Positions 14,038 to 23,132 are shown, numbered from the stretch's first letter. The stretch: DNA of 64,000 bases from Streptomyces spirodelae (GCF_017676385.1 NZ_JAFFZN010000009.1:1-64000), one strand, 5' to 3'. Numbers and translations are program-made. The notes: generated by a model from the sequence alone, not told the origin.

Positions 14038-15588
14038 GTGACCACATTGCCCGTCGGATACGAGTCCTACTGGATGCTCTCGGCCGCGGGGGAGCCCTGC
14101 CCGCCACTGCCGCCCGACAGCCGGATCGAGGTGGACGTGGCCGTGGTGGGCGGCGGAATGGCGGGGCTCTCGGTGGCCTGGGAACTGGCGCGTGCCGGGC
14201 GCAGCGTCGCCGTGCTGGAGTCCGACCGGCTGGCCGCGGGAGTCACCGGGCACACCACGGCCAAGCTCTCCGCGCTGCACGGGCTGCTCTACAGCTGGCT
14301 GCGGGACAGCCGGAGCCCGCAGGACGCGGAGCACTACGCCCGCTCGCAGCAGGGTGCGGTCGATCATCTGGCCGCCGTCAGCGCGCTGTTGGGGGCCGAC
14401 TGCGAGCTGGAGCGGGTCCCGGCGTACACCTACGTCGAGTCGGCGGGCCATGTGGACGAGGTGCGTGCCGAGGCCGAGGCGGCCGCCGCCGCCGGGCTCG
14501 CGGCCTCGCTGGTCACCGACACCGGGCTGCCCTTCCGGGTGCGTGCCGCCGTCCGCGTCGAGAACCAGGCGCAGTTCCATCCGCGCAAGTATCTGCTGGC
14601 GCTGGCCGACGACATCCGGCGGCGCGGCGGGCTGCTGTTCGAACGCACCCGCGTCGTCGAGCTGGACGAGGGCGAGCCGTGCCTGCTGGAGACCGAGAAC
14701 GGGGGAGAGGTCGCGGCGCGCGATGTGGTGGTGGCCACCCACTACCCGGTCTTCGACCGGGCGCTGATGTTCTCCCGGCTGGAGCCGCGCCGGGAGCTGG
14801 TCATCTCCGCGCTGCTGCCCGAGGACGAGGACCCGGGTGGCACCTACCTCTCGCCCGAGCGCTGCACCCGCTCGGTGCGCACCGCGCCCTACCCGTTCGG
14901 CACCGGTCGGCGGCTGCTGATCGTCACGGGGGAGCAGTTCAGCCCCGGTATGCCCGGCTTCGGTTCGGTCGGCGCCCGCTACGAGCGGCTGGCGGCCTGG
15001 GCCTACGAACGCTTCCCCAGCGCCCGTCTCGCCCACCGCTGGGCCACCCAGGACAACGAGAGCGCCGACCGGGTGCCCTATATCGGCCGCTTCCACGCGG
15101 GCACCCAGCACGTCTATGTGGCCACCGGGTTCGGCGGCTGGGGGATGAGCTCCGGGGTACTGGCCGGGCAGCTGCTGGCCGCGTACCTCACCCGTGAGCC
15201 GCTGCCGCCGTGGGCACGGCTGTACGACCCGGTCCGGCTCAGGCCCAGGGAGGCGCCCACCCTGCTGCGCCTGCAGTCGGCGGTGGCCCGGCGCTTCGTG
15301 GGGGATCGGCTGCGCCCCAGCCATGTGGACTCGGTGGACGAGATCCCGCCGGGAACGGGCGCCATCGTTCGGGTGCGGGGGCGGCGCTGCGCGGTCCACC
15401 GGACGACCGAGGGCGAGCTGCTCGCCGTATCGCCGCGCTGTACGCACCTGGGCTGCCTGGTGCGGTTCAACGACGCGGAGTCGGCGTGGGAGTGCCCCTG
15501 CCACGGCTCGCGCTTCGGTACGGACGGCGCGGTGATACAGGGCCCTGCCACCCGCCCCCTGGAGCGGCGGGACCTGGGCGAGGGCTGA
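14038..15588 (+). CDS. FAD-dependent oxidoreductase with C-terminal Rieske [2Fe-2S] domain
   Basis: A 516-residue fusion of a DAO-type flavoprotein and a Rieske iron-sulfur domain. The dinucleotide-binding motif VVGGGMAGLSVAWELARAG is at residues 37-55; a second FAD contact is VATGFGGWGMSSG. The Rieske cluster ligands are complete: Cys468 and His470 in CTHLGC, Cys486 and His489 in CPCH. Such proteins are thought to pass electrons between flavin and cluster, but the substrate is not known for this family. GTG 14038 follows AAGGGAGG. No signal peptide is present. Confidence 0.9.
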   Translation: MTTLPVGYESYWMLSAAGEPCPPLPPDSRIEVDVAVVGGGMAGLSVAWELARAGRSVAVLESDRLAAGVTGHTTAKLSALHGLLYSWLRDSRSPQDAEHYARSQQGAVDHLAAVSALLGADCELERVPAYTYVESAGHVDEVRAEAEAAAAAGLAASLVTDTGLPFRVRAAVRVENQAQFHPRKYLLALADDIRRRGGLLFERTRVVELDEGEPCLLETENGGEVAARDVVVATHYPVFDRALMFSRLEPRRELVISALLPEDEDPGGTYLSPERCTRSVRTAPYPFGTGRRLLIVTGEQFSPGMPGFGSVGARYERLAAWAYERFPSARLAHRWATQDNESADRVPYIGRFHAGTQHVYVATGFGGWGMSSGVLAGQLLAAYLTREPLPPWARLYDPVRLRPREAPTLLRLQSAVARRFVGDRLRPSHVDSVDEIPPGTGAIVRVRGRRCAVHRTTEGELLAVSPRCTHLGCLVRFNDAESAWECPCHGSRFGTDGAVIQGPATRPLERRDLGEG

Positions 15589-15612
15589 GTCCTCGGCCGG
15601 GTCCCACCGCGC

Positions 15613-17448
15613 TCACAGCCAGTCGGGGTCGGTCTCCAGCGCGACGGTGTCCAGCGCGGCCAGCAGGTCGAACTGCGGTCCCGTACGCGGCAGTTCCGTA
15701 CGGAAGAAGTACCGGGCCGCCTGCCGCTTGCCCCGCAGGAACGCCTCCCTGTCCGGGCTGCCGGGTCCGGCGTCGGCGGAGAGCGTGGCGAGGAACTGTC
15801 CCAGCCAGATCCACGCCACCACCACGTGCCCGACGGCCTCCAGGTAGACGGAGGAGTTGGCCAGCGCCACCGCCGGGTCGCCGCCCTCCCACAACCGCGC
15901 GGTCACCGTGGTCACCCGGTTCCAGCTCTCGCGCAGCGTCCCGGCCAGCTCAGCGGCCTCGCCGCCGGTGGCCTCGGCGCGGTGCAGCGTCTCCCGTACG
16001 GCTTCGTCCAGTGCCCGCAGCCCCGACCCGCCGTCCTGCACCACCTTGCGGCCCAGCAGGTCGAGCCCCTGGATTCCGTGGGTGCCCTCGTGGATGGGGT
16101 TGAGGCGGTTGTCGCGGTAGTGCTGCTCGACGTCGTACTCGCGGGTGTAGCCGTATCCGCCGTGCACCTGGATGGCGAGGCTGTTGGCCTCCAGGCACCA
16201 CTGCGACGGCCAGCTTTTTGCGATCGGCGTCAGCACGTCCAGCAGCAGCCCGGCGCGGGCCCGGTCCTGCTCGGAGGCGGCCGAGCGCTGTTCGTCCACC
16301 AGCAGGGAGCAGTACAGCAGCAGCCCCAGCGCGCCCTCCACGTAGGACTTCTGGGCCAGCAGCATCCGGCGCACGTCGGTGTGCTCGACGATGGGCACCT
16401 GCGGTGCCGTCGCGTCCTTGCCGCCCGCCGCCAGCGGCCTGCCCTGCGGCCGTTCGCGGGCGTAGGCCAGGGACTTGAGGTAGCCGGTGTAGCCCAGTGC
16501 CATGGCGCCGGCGCCGACCCCGATCCGGGCGCCGTTCATCATGTGGAACATGTACGCCAGTCCGCGGTGCTCCTCGCCCACCAGGTGGCCGACGGCGCCG
16601 GCCGCGCCGCCGGGGCGGTGGCGTGCGCCCTCCCCGAAGTTGAGCAGGGTGTTGGTGGTGCCCCGGTAGCCCATCTTGTGGTTGAGCCCGGCGGCCACCA
16701 CGTCGTTGCGTTCGCCGAGCGCGCCGTCCGGCCCCACCAGGTACTTGGGGACGACGAAGAGCGAGAGGCCCTTGACGCCGGGCGGTCCGCCGGGGACGCG
16801 GGCGAGCACCAGGTGGACGATGTTCTCGGACAGCTCGTGGTCGCCACCGGAGATCCACATCTTGCTTCCGAACAGCCGGTAGGTGCCGTCCTGCTGCGGT
16901 TCGGCCCGGGTGGCGACATCGGCGAGCGAGGAGCCTGCCTGCGGCTCTGACAGGCACATGGTGCCGAAGAACCGCCCTTCGAGCATCGGCCGCACATAGG
17001 TGTCGATCTGTTCCCTGGTGCCGTGGGCGCACAGCAGACGCGCGTTGCCGAGGGTGAGGAACGGGTAGGCCGAGGTGCCCACGTTGGCGGCCTGGAAGTA
17101 GGAGAAGCAGGCGGTGGCGACGGTGTGCGGCATCCCCATGCCGCCGAACTCCTCGTCCATGGCGGCCGCCAGCAGTCCCGACTCGGCGAAATGGCCCAGG
17201 GCTTCGGACACTTCCTTGACGGTGTGCACCTGTTCGCCGTCGAACCAGGGCTCTTCCTGGTCGTTCTTCTTGTTGTGCGTGGCGAAGTGCCGGGTGGCGA
17301 TCCGCTCGCTCAGTTCCAGCGCGTCGTCGAAGGTCTCCCTGGAGTGCTCCGCGTAGCGTGCGCGCCGGGTGAGCGACTCGACGTCCAGCCAGTCGTAGAG
17401 CTGGAAGTCGAGGTCGCGGCGGGAGAGCAGCAGCGAGGCTGAGGGCAT
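15613..17448 (-). CDS. Acyl-CoA dehydrogenase
   Basis: Catalyses FAD-dependent alpha,beta-dehydrogenation of an acyl-CoA in beta-oxidation. At 611 residues it belongs to the long subgroup with a C-terminal extension (DUF4968/AcdhC-like). Visible marks are the FAD-contact MCLSEPQAGSSLAD, SKMWISGGDHEL, HKMGYRGTTNT, and the C-terminal QVHGGYGYTREYDVEQHYRDNR where the catalytic base region lies. It stands alone, with a palindromic operator candidate 48 nt upstream of the ATG. Chain length preference cannot be inferred. Confidence 0.93.
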   Translation of the reverse strand: MPSASLLLSRRDLDFQLYDWLDVESLTRRARYAEHSRETFDDALELSERIATRHFATHNKKNDQEEPWFDGEQVHTVKEVSEALGHFAESGLLAAAMDEEFGGMGMPHTVATACFSYFQAANVGTSAYPFLTLGNARLLCAHGTREQIDTYVRPMLEGRFFGTMCLSEPQAGSSLADVATRAEPQQDGTYRLFGSKMWISGGDHELSENIVHLVLARVPGGPPGVKGLSLFVVPKYLVGPDGALGERNDVVAAGLNHKMGYRGTTNTLLNFGEGARHRPGGAAGAVGHLVGEEHRGLAYMFHMMNGARIGVGAGAMALGYTGYLKSLAYARERPQGRPLAAGGKDATAPQVPIVEHTDVRRMLLAQKSYVEGALGLLLYCSLLVDEQRSAASEQDRARAGLLLDVLTPIAKSWPSQWCLEANSLAIQVHGGYGYTREYDVEQHYRDNRLNPIHEGTHGIQGLDLLGRKVVQDGGSGLRALDEAVRETLHRAEATGGEAAELAGTLRESWNRVTTVTARLWEGGDPAVALANSSVYLEAVGHVVVAWIWLGQFLATLSADAGPGSPDREAFLRGKRQAARYFFRTELPRTGPQFDLLAALDTVALETDPDWL

Positions 17449-17495
17449 GAGGGTGGTCCGATCCCGGGGGCGGCGAGCATGGAGCGCTCGGTTTC

Positions 17496-17509
17496 TAAGC
17501 GCTTGCTTA
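17496..17509. promoter_or_regulatory. TetR-type operator candidate upstream of acyl-CoA dehydrogenase
   Basis: TAAGC-GCTT-GCTTA: 5-bp inverted arms with a 4-bp centre, embedding the palindrome AAGCGCTT. It lies 48 nt before the start of the dehydrogenase, where a FadR/TetR-like repressor of fatty-acid degradation could bind. No such regulator is adjacent. Confidence 0.45.
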
Positions 17510-17542
17510 TGGTCGCGCCGGCGCCCTGCCCTGTCAACGCCG

Positions 17543-18367
17543 TCACGGCTTCCTGGCCACCCCCGCGTACAGCGTCAGGGTGCCCTCGGGCAGACCGCCG
17601 AGCGGGTCGCTGTCGGGACGCCACAGATGCACCTGGGTGATGCCGGGATCGAGCAGCTCAAGCCCCTCGAAGAACCGGCCGACCTGCTCGCGGCTGCGCG
17701 GGACCAGCACCGTGCCGTTCCGCTTGTAGATGTCGACGACGGCGTTGATCCGGTCGGCGCCGTCCTGGTCGGTGACATCGCCGATGCCGTGGCTCAGCGA
17801 CAGGAAGCTGCCGGGCGCCAGCCGGTCGAGCAGCGTGCGCAGTATCCGCTCCGGGCCCTGCTCGTCGGGGATGAAGTGGAAGAGTGCGTTGACCGAGACG
17901 GCGACGGGACGGTCCAGATCCAGCGTCTCGGTCAGCTCGGCCGACCCCAGTACGCTCTCGGGCCGGGTGACATCCGCCTGCAGATAGGCCGTGCGGCCCT
18001 CCGGCGTACTGTGCAGCAGCGCCTGCGCGTACTGGCGCACGATGGGGTCGCTGTCGGTGTAGACGACGCGGGCCTCGGGGACCACGGACTGGGCGACCTG
18101 GTGGAGGTTGGGTTCGGTGGGGATGCCGCTGCCGATGTCCAGGAACTGCCGCACGCCGTACTCGGCCGCCAGCGTGCGGGTGACCCGGATCATGAAGTCG
18201 CGGTTGGTGCGGGCCGCTGTGACGATCTCCGGCAGTTTGGCGACCACCGCCTCGGCCGCCTGTACGTCCGCCTCGTAGTGGGTCTTCCCTCCGAGGTAGT
18301 AGTCGTACATACGCGCGGAGTGTGGTTTGGCCGTGTCGACCGGCGGTGCGCCGCCCTGCTCGGACAT
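17543..18367 (-). CDS. SAM-dependent methyltransferase, DUF574 family (tandem copy 1)
   Basis: 274 residues with RMYDYYLGGKTHYE (19-32), motif I FLDIGSGIP (75-83) and VYTDSDPIV at strand two. It is a close paralogue of the gene just upstream: the segment around the SAM site, including ALLHSTPEGRTAYLQAD, is identical. The acceptor is unknown. It follows its neighbour by 51 nt and is probably the last gene of a unit XRE regulator, DUF397, methyltransferase, methyltransferase. Confidence 0.93.
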   Translation of the reverse strand: MSEQGGAPPVDTAKPHSARMYDYYLGGKTHYEADVQAAEAVVAKLPEIVTAARTNRDFMIRVTRTLAAEYGVRQFLDIGSGIPTEPNLHQVAQSVVPEARVVYTDSDPIVRQYAQALLHSTPEGRTAYLQADVTRPESVLGSAELTETLDLDRPVAVSVNALFHFIPDEQGPERILRTLLDRLAPGSFLSLSHGIGDVTDQDGADRINAVVDIYKRNGTVLVPRSREQVGRFFEGLELLDPGITQVHLWRPDSDPLGGLPEGTLTLYAGVARKP

Positions 18368-18418
18368 GCGGTTCCCCCTCGGTGATTCCTGTCTCGTGGT
18401 CCTCGTGGTCCCGGTGGT

Positions 18419-19243
18419 TCAGGGCTTGCGCGCCACACCGGCGAGCATGCTGGGCCGGCCCTCTTGGAGCTCGGTGGTCGTGCCGGGCTCCGGGCGCCAG
18501 TCGTGCGCCATCACGATTCCCGGCTCCACCAGCTCCAGCCCCTCGAAGAAGCGGGCGATCTCGGCGCCGCTGCGCAGCCGGAGCGTGGTGCCGCCCCTGG
18601 CGTAGATCTCCTCCACATCCCGGCCCAGCGCCGCCAGCGCCGGGTCGTCGATGTCCGAGGTGGCGTGCGAGAGGCACAGATAGCTGCCGGAGGGCAGCCG
18701 CTTCAGCAGCCCTGCGAGGATCTCGTACGGGCCCTGCTCGTCGGGGACGAAGTGGAAGAGCGCGTTGACCGAGAGCGCCACCGGCAGGCTCAGATCGAGT
18801 GTGGCGTGCAGCTCGTCGGAGTCGATGATCGTCTCCGGCTGGACGGCGTCCGCCTGCAGATAGGCGGTGCGGCCTTCGGGGGTGCTGTGCAGCAGCGCCT
18901 GCGCGTACTGCAGCACGATCGGGTCGCTGTCGGTGTAGACGACCCGCGCCTCGGGGGCCACCGACTGGGCGACCTGGTGGAGGTTGGGTTCGGTGGGGAT
19001 GCCGCTGCCGATGTCCAGGAACTGCGAGATACCGGCCTCGGTCGCCAGCCAGCGGGTGGCGCGGACCATGAAATCCCGGTTGGCGCGGGCCATCGCGCCG
19101 GCGAACGGCACGGTCGCGATGACCGCCTCGGCCGCCTGTACATCCACCTCGTAGTGGGTCTTGCCCCCGAGGTAGTAGTCGTACATCCGGGCCGAGTGCG
19201 GCTTGGTGGTGTCGATGCCGGGGACGTTCCCCTTCGCGGTCAT
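18419..19243 (-). CDS. SAM-dependent methyltransferase, DUF574 family (tandem copy 2)
   Basis: 274 residues, aligned with its tandem partner end to end without length change, with RMYDYYLGG (19-27) and FLDIGSGIP (75-83). The two differ most in the last hundred residues, where acceptor specificity is expected to reside. Gene order after an Scr1 regulator and a DUF397 protein suggests a developmental or signalling methylation, but no target is known. Confidence 0.93.
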   Translation of the reverse strand: MTAKGNVPGIDTTKPHSARMYDYYLGGKTHYEVDVQAAEAVIATVPFAGAMARANRDFMVRATRWLATEAGISQFLDIGSGIPTEPNLHQVAQSVAPEARVVYTDSDPIVLQYAQALLHSTPEGRTAYLQADAVQPETIIDSDELHATLDLSLPVALSVNALFHFVPDEQGPYEILAGLLKRLPSGSYLCLSHATSDIDDPALAALGRDVEEIYARGGTTLRLRSGAEIARFFEGLELVEPGIVMAHDWRPEPGTTTELQEGRPSMLAGVARKP

Positions 19244-19283
19244 GCGGCCTCTCCCTTCTCCGGGTCCATGGCGGGGCGTGCGG

Positions 19284-19544
19284 TCAGTCGGAGGCCAGCA
19301 GGAAATCGGCCACGCCCTGCTTGGCGCCCTGGAGGAAGGTCTCGAACTCGTGGGTGGTGTAGATCAGCGCCGGACCTTCGGGATCGGTCGACTGACGCAG
19401 CGCGACCCGGCCGTCGCCGAGCTTCATCGCTTCGACGCAGCTGCCGCCGTTTGTGCCGCTCCACGGCTTCTGCCAGCCCTCGGTGCCGAGGTGTTTCGCG
19501 GGCATGCCGTTGTATATGTGTGGGGGGTGGCCTGAATGACCCAT
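19284..19544 (-). CDS. DUF397 protein, small partner of the adjacent Scr1 regulator
   Basis: A small protein of 86 residues of the kind found beside WhiJ-like regulators. Family features are the GTNGGSCVEAMKLGDGRVALRQS core and the end PALIYTTHEFETFLQGAKQG. In the WhiJ system such proteins are thought to antagonise the DNA-binding partner. The ATG at 19544 follows AAGGAG by 10 nt; the frame also opens at 19571, but this start has no ribosome site. It lies 4 nt after the XRE gene, so the two are surely co-expressed. Confidence 0.85.
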   Translation of the reverse strand: MGHSGHPPHIYNGMPAKHLGTEGWQKPWSGTNGGSCVEAMKLGDGRVALRQSTDPEGPALIYTTHEFETFLQGAKQGVADFLLASD

Positions 19545-19548
19545 GGTT

Positions 19549-20406
19549 CTAAAACTCCTTGCGGATCTCACCGAGGACAGCCTCGGTGTGTGGTACTGGC
19601 GCGGCCTGCGCGCCCATGCGGTCCAGCACCTCCAGATAGGCGGCGGTGTCCGGACGCTGGTCCAGGTACGTCGCTCCCGTCAGCCCCTCCGTGTAGACGA
19701 TGTCCGGGAGTTCCGGGATGTCGAAACGGAAGAGCTGGAACGGCCCGAACATGCCGGGGTGCGCACCTGAGGTGAACGGGATGACCTGCAGCGTGATGTT
19801 CTGCTGCCTGGACAGCTCGATGAGCCGGTCGATCTGCTCGCGCATCACCGCGGGGGAGCCCACATGGCGGCGCAGCACCTGCTCGTCGAGCACGGCCCAG
19901 AGCACCGGCGCGTCGGGGTCGTGGAGGAGCCGCTGGCGCCCCATCCTCAGCTGAACCCGACGGTCGAGCTCTTCCTCTTCGGCGGAAGGGAAACCTGTAC
20001 GCAGCAGCGCGCGGGCGTACTCCTCCGTCTGGAGCAGCCCGGGTACGCAATGCGGCTCGTACGCTCTGATGAGGCTGGCCTCGCCCTCCAGGCTCACATA
20101 GAGGCTGAACCAGGGCGGCAGAACATCGCGGAAGCTGTGCCACCAGCCGGGCCGGTTCGCCTCGTCCACCAGGGACAGGAACGAGGCGGTCTCCTCGTCG
20201 GAGAGCCCGTACATCCGCAGCAGTTTCTCCACGTACGGCGGCTTGAGTCCGACCTCCGCCTTTTCCATACGACGCACCGTGGTGGTGTTGACACTGAGTG
20301 CGTACGCGGCGTCGGCGAAGGAGCAGCCCGCACGTTCCCGGAGGTCACGAAGGCGCAGGCCGAGCACTATCTGCCCCACAGTCGGCGCGGAACGAGCCTC
20401 GGCCAC
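19549..20406 (-). CDS. Scr1/WhiJ-like XRE regulator with DUF5753 domain
   Basis: A DNA-binding regulator of 285 residues: an XRE helix-turn-helix at about 15-70 (LRDLRERAGCSFADAAYALSVN) and a DUF5753 sensor-like domain from about 95 to the end, marked by VPGLLQTEEYA (121-131), LWAVLDEQVLRRHVG and LPDIVYTE. Related proteins (WhiJ, Scr1) control sporulation and antibiotic genes. It begins with GTG at 20406. It is followed by its DUF397 partner and faces a divergent GHKL ATPase, the order of the whiJ/abaA-type clusters. A palindrome in the divergent gap is a possible operator. Confidence 0.92.
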   Translation of the reverse strand: MAEARSAPTVGQIVLGLRLRDLRERAGCSFADAAYALSVNTTTVRRMEKAEVGLKPPYVEKLLRMYGLSDEETASFLSLVDEANRPGWWHSFRDVLPPWFSLYVSLEGEASLIRAYEPHCVPGLLQTEEYARALLRTGFPSAEEEELDRRVQLRMGRQRLLHDPDAPVLWAVLDEQVLRRHVGSPAVMREQIDRLIELSRQQNITLQVIPFTSGAHPGMFGPFQLFRFDIPELPDIVYTEGLTGATYLDQRPDTAAYLEVLDRMGAQAAPVPHTEAVLGEIRKEF

Positions 20407-20493
20407 TACTGCCTCCTTGACTGCCTCCCCTGGCGGACCCTGGCGTCAGCAGTGTGCCATGGCTCCAATGCAGCAGCCATACTGCCCGTGCGA

Positions 20494-20510
20494 TTCTGCG
20501 AATTGCAGAA
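20494..20510. promoter_or_regulatory. Inverted repeat, candidate operator of the XRE regulator
   Basis: TTCTGC-GAATT-GCAGAA, perfect 6-bp arms. Its right half reads TTGCAGAACTA and resembles the direct repeats at 23665-23700 (TTGCAGAAGTA), upstream of the second DUF397 gene. Confidence 0.5.
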
Positions 20511-20516
20511 CTACTC

Positions 20517-20546
20517 TTGCCATCTGTGAAAGTTGCTGGGCATAGT
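20517..20546 (+). promoter_or_regulatory. Promoter candidate for the GHKL ATPase gene
   Basis: A -35 TTGCCA (20517-20522) and -10 CATAGT (20541-20546) are 18 nt apart. They begin 7 nt after the inverted repeat, so a protein bound there would sit at or just above the -35. Confidence 0.45.
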
Positions 20547-20732
20547 GAACAGCGTGACCCAGCTCATGAGGCTGCGGCACCGGAGCCGCACAGCATCGCA
20601 CGTGTCACCGGAGGGACGGCCGGGCCCGGCCCCCCGGTTCTTCTACGCGTGCCCCGGCCCCTCCGGGCCCTGTGCGGAGTCTTCCCCGGCAGCCGTCCCC
20701 TCACCTCACAGGTAGACGGAAGGCGTTCCCCC

Positions 20733-21197
20733 GTGGCCTCCTCGTATCCCCTCGCGCAGCTCTCCTCGCCCGCCCCGTCGGCCGTACCGGCTGAGGAAGC
20801 ACGCCAGGAGGGGTTCGAGCTCCCCGCTCACACCTCGTCCGTCGCCCGTGCCCGCGCGCGGCTGCGCAGCCGGCTCCAGCACTGGGGTCTGACCGAGGAG
20901 CTGGGCCACACCGCGCAGCTGGTGATCTCCGAGTTCGTCACCAACGCGCTGCTGCACACCGACACCGTCCGGATAAGGTGCCGCATCCAGCTGGAGGGCG
21001 AGCGACTGCGGATAGAGGTCAGCGACGAGGGCACCCAGAACTGCGCCCCTCAGCCCCGCAGCGCGACCGAGGACGAGGTCAACGGCCGCGGGCTCCAGCT
21101 CGTCGGCGCACTCGCCCAGCGTTGGGGCGTCACCGCGCGCGGCGCCCGGTGCGGCCGCGTCGTCTGGGCCGAACTGGGCATCAGCAGCGTGTTGTGA
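20733..21197 (+). CDS. GHKL ATP-binding protein (anti-sigma-factor-like serine kinase family)
   Basis: A 154-residue HATPase_c_2 protein of the SpoIIAB/RsbW-like group that is abundant in Streptomyces. The N box is FVTNALLH (Asn71), the G1 box SDEG (98-101) and the G2 region GRGLQLV (118-124). It may phosphorylate an anti-anti-sigma factor or act as an AbaA-type partner of the divergent regulator. I chose GTG 20733 for the family length and GGAAGG upstream; the frame is open to 20454, and an earlier GTG cannot be excluded. Confidence 0.8.
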   Translation: MASSYPLAQLSSPAPSAVPAEEARQEGFELPAHTSSVARARARLRSRLQHWGLTEELGHTAQLVISEFVTNALLHTDTVRIRCRIQLEGERLRIEVSDEGTQNCAPQPRSATEDEVNGRGLQLVGALAQRWGVTARGARCGRVVWAELGISSVL

Positions 21198-21397
21198 CCT
21201 CTCGCGCGGCGGCTCCACGGACCGTTCGGGCCCGCCCTGCCGACTCCTCCCGGTCTGTCCTCCGGTCGCGTCAATTTCCGTTGTACAGAAGTGACTTGGC
21301 GTTGGTCCTGGGCCAGCGGTCGTGGCATGCTTCCCGCCAGGACAGGCGCCCGCGCGGTCGGCGCGCGGTGCGCCCGTGGACTCAGTGGGGCACATAC

Positions 21398-22216
21398 ATG
21401 CGGGAAGAGAAGACCGGCAGCGGGGACGACGTGGACATCAACGTCCCGAGCGTGGCCCGGATGTACGACCACTACCTGGGCGGCAAGGACAACTACGCCG
21501 TCGACCGCGAGGCCGTCGCGGCGCTGGACGAGGTGGTGCCGCGCACCCGGGCACTCGCCCGCAACAACCGCCGCTTTCTCCAGCGTGTCGTGCGCATCCT
21601 GGCTGAGGACTACGGCATCCGCCAGTTCCTCGACCACGGCTCCGGGCTGCCGACCCAGGACAATGTCCACCAGGTCGCGCAGCGCACCGACCCCGGTGCC
21701 CGGGTCGTCTACGTCGACAACGACCCCATCGTGCTCGCCCACGGCCGGGCGCTGCTGGAGGAGAACGCCAACACGGCGGTGATCCAGGCGGACATGCGCG
21801 AGACCGGGACGATCTTCGAGAGTGCCGAGGCGCGCCGGCTGCTCGACCCGTCCCAGCCCGTCGCGCTGCTGTTCATCTCGGTGATGCACTGCATCCCTGA
21901 CGAGTCCGACCCCGCCGCCGTGGTGCGCCGCGCCCTGGAGCGGGTGCCCTCGGGCAGCTTCGTCGTGCTCAACCAGCTGGTGAGCCACGAGAAGAAGACC
22001 CGCGACTTCGTCACCGACTTCATGAACAGCAGCACCAACGGCAGCTGGGGCCGGGTGCGGGAGCCGGGCGATGTGGAACCGTACTTCGCCGGGCTCGAAC
22101 TGCTGGAGCCGGGCCTGGTCGAGATCAACGACTGGCGGCCCGACTCCGAACTGGACGCGCGCCGACTGGAGGACGAGACCTGGTTCGAGTTCGGCGGGGT
22201 GGGACGCAAGCCGTGA
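21398..22216 (+). CDS. SAM-dependent methyltransferase, DUF574 family (third in cluster)
   Basis: 272 residues from ATG 21398. It has RMYDHYLGGKDNY (21-33) and VYVDNDPIV, but motif I reads FLDHGSGLP (77-85), with His where the relatives have Ile. It is more distant from the tandem pair and nearer in style to the copy at 5370-6191. It is oriented with the GHKL ATPase gene, 200 nt downstream, and ends 13 nt from the convergent second XRE gene. Confidence 0.92.
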   Translation: MREEKTGSGDDVDINVPSVARMYDHYLGGKDNYAVDREAVAALDEVVPRTRALARNNRRFLQRVVRILAEDYGIRQFLDHGSGLPTQDNVHQVAQRTDPGARVVYVDNDPIVLAHGRALLEENANTAVIQADMRETGTIFESAEARRLLDPSQPVALLFISVMHCIPDESDPAAVVRRALERVPSGSFVVLNQLVSHEKKTRDFVTDFMNSSTNGSWGRVREPGDVEPYFAGLELLEPGLVEINDWRPDSELDARRLEDETWFEFGGVGRKP

Positions 22217-22229
22217 CCGGCGGCCCTGC

Positions 22230-23132
22230 TCAGAACTCGCTCAGCAGCTTCTCCAGGAAGGCGACCGTCCCGGCCGGCGGCTCGGCCATCGCGCACAGCC
22301 GGTCCATCACCACCAGATAGCCCTCGACCTCGTCACGCTTCTCCAAGTACAGCGACGAGGTGAGCTGTTCGAGGTAGACGATGTCGGGCAGGTCCGGTTC
22401 CAGAAAGCGCAGGATGGTCACCGGGCCGCCCGCCGCCGCCAGCCCGCCCATGCTGAACGGGGCGATCTGCAGCGTGATGTTGGGCCGCTGTGCCGCCTCG
22501 ATCAGATGCTCCAGCTGGGCGCGCATCACCTCGCGCGAGCCGAGCGGGCGACGCAGCGCCGCCTCGTCCATCACGGCCCACAGGCGCGGTGCGTGCGGCT
22601 TGTCGAGAATGGCCTGCCGCTCCATGCGCAGTTCGATACGGCGTTCGCTGCGCCTGCCGTCGTCGCGCGGGTGGCCCAGCCGGATCACCTCGCGGGCGTA
22701 GTCGCGAGTCTGCAGCAGGCCGGGCACGAACTGCACCTCGTAGGTGCGGATCATGGAGGCGGCCTCCTCCAGGCCGAGCAGCCGGTCGAACCACGGCGAC
22801 ATCACGTCGTTGTACTTCTGCCACCAGCCCGGGGAGCCGGCCTGCCGGGCCAGCTCCAGATACTCCTCGCGCTCCTGCTCGTCCCACACCTCGTACAGCG
22901 TCAGCAGGTCGGCGATGTCGCGCTCCTTGCAGCCGACGCGGCCGAGCTCCAGGCGGCTGATCTTGGCGTGCGAGCCGCGGATCGCGTCGCCCGCCGCCTC
23001 CCGGGAGATGCCCCGCTCCTCGCGCAGCCGGCGCAGTTGGGTGCCCAGGACGATACGCAGAATCGTGGGCCCGCCCCTGGGGGTGTCCAGGATGCGTCCG
23101 AGCGACTCCTCGCGCCGCGGCTGTGCTCCCAT
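22230..23132 (-). CDS. Second Scr1-type XRE regulator with DUF5753 domain
   Basis: 300 residues: XRE helix-turn-helix (LRRLREERGISREAAGDAIRGSHAKISRLE, roughly residues 33-62), then DUF5753 with VPGLLQTRDYAREV, LWAVMDEAALRRPLGS and LPDIVYLEQLTS. I prefer the ATG at 23132 (AAGG upstream) to a TTG at 23189. Unlike the first pair, its DUF397 partner lies upstream and is separated by a strong hairpin. A palindrome CATAAC-G-GTTATG lies 71 nt before the start. Confidence 0.9.
   Translation of the reverse strand: MGAQPRREESLGRILDTPRGGPTILRIVLGTQLRRLREERGISREAAGDAIRGSHAKISRLELGRVGCKERDIADLLTLYEVWDEQEREEYLELARQAGSPGWWQKYNDVMSPWFDRLLGLEEAASMIRTYEVQFVPGLLQTRDYAREVIRLGHPRDDGRRSERRIELRMERQAILDKPHAPRLWAVMDEAALRRPLGSREVMRAQLEHLIEAAQRPNITLQIAPFSMGGLAAAGGPVTILRFLEPDLPDIVYLEQLTSSLYLEKRDEVEGYLVVMDRLCAMAEPPAGTVAFLEKLLSEF

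Larger units (their letters stand above)
20407..20732. other. Divergent intergenic region of the developmental cluster
   Basis: 326 bases between the XRE gene and the ATPase gene. It holds an inverted repeat (20494-20510) and a promoter candidate toward the ATPase (20517-20546). Short open frames here lack convincing starts, and I do not call any as a gene. Confidence 0.6.

Noticed and set aside
20533..20715. Short frame VNSVTQLMRLRHRSRTASH after the ATPase promoter candidate
   Set aside because: No ribosome site and no recognisable sequence; more likely leader DNA of the ATPase gene.
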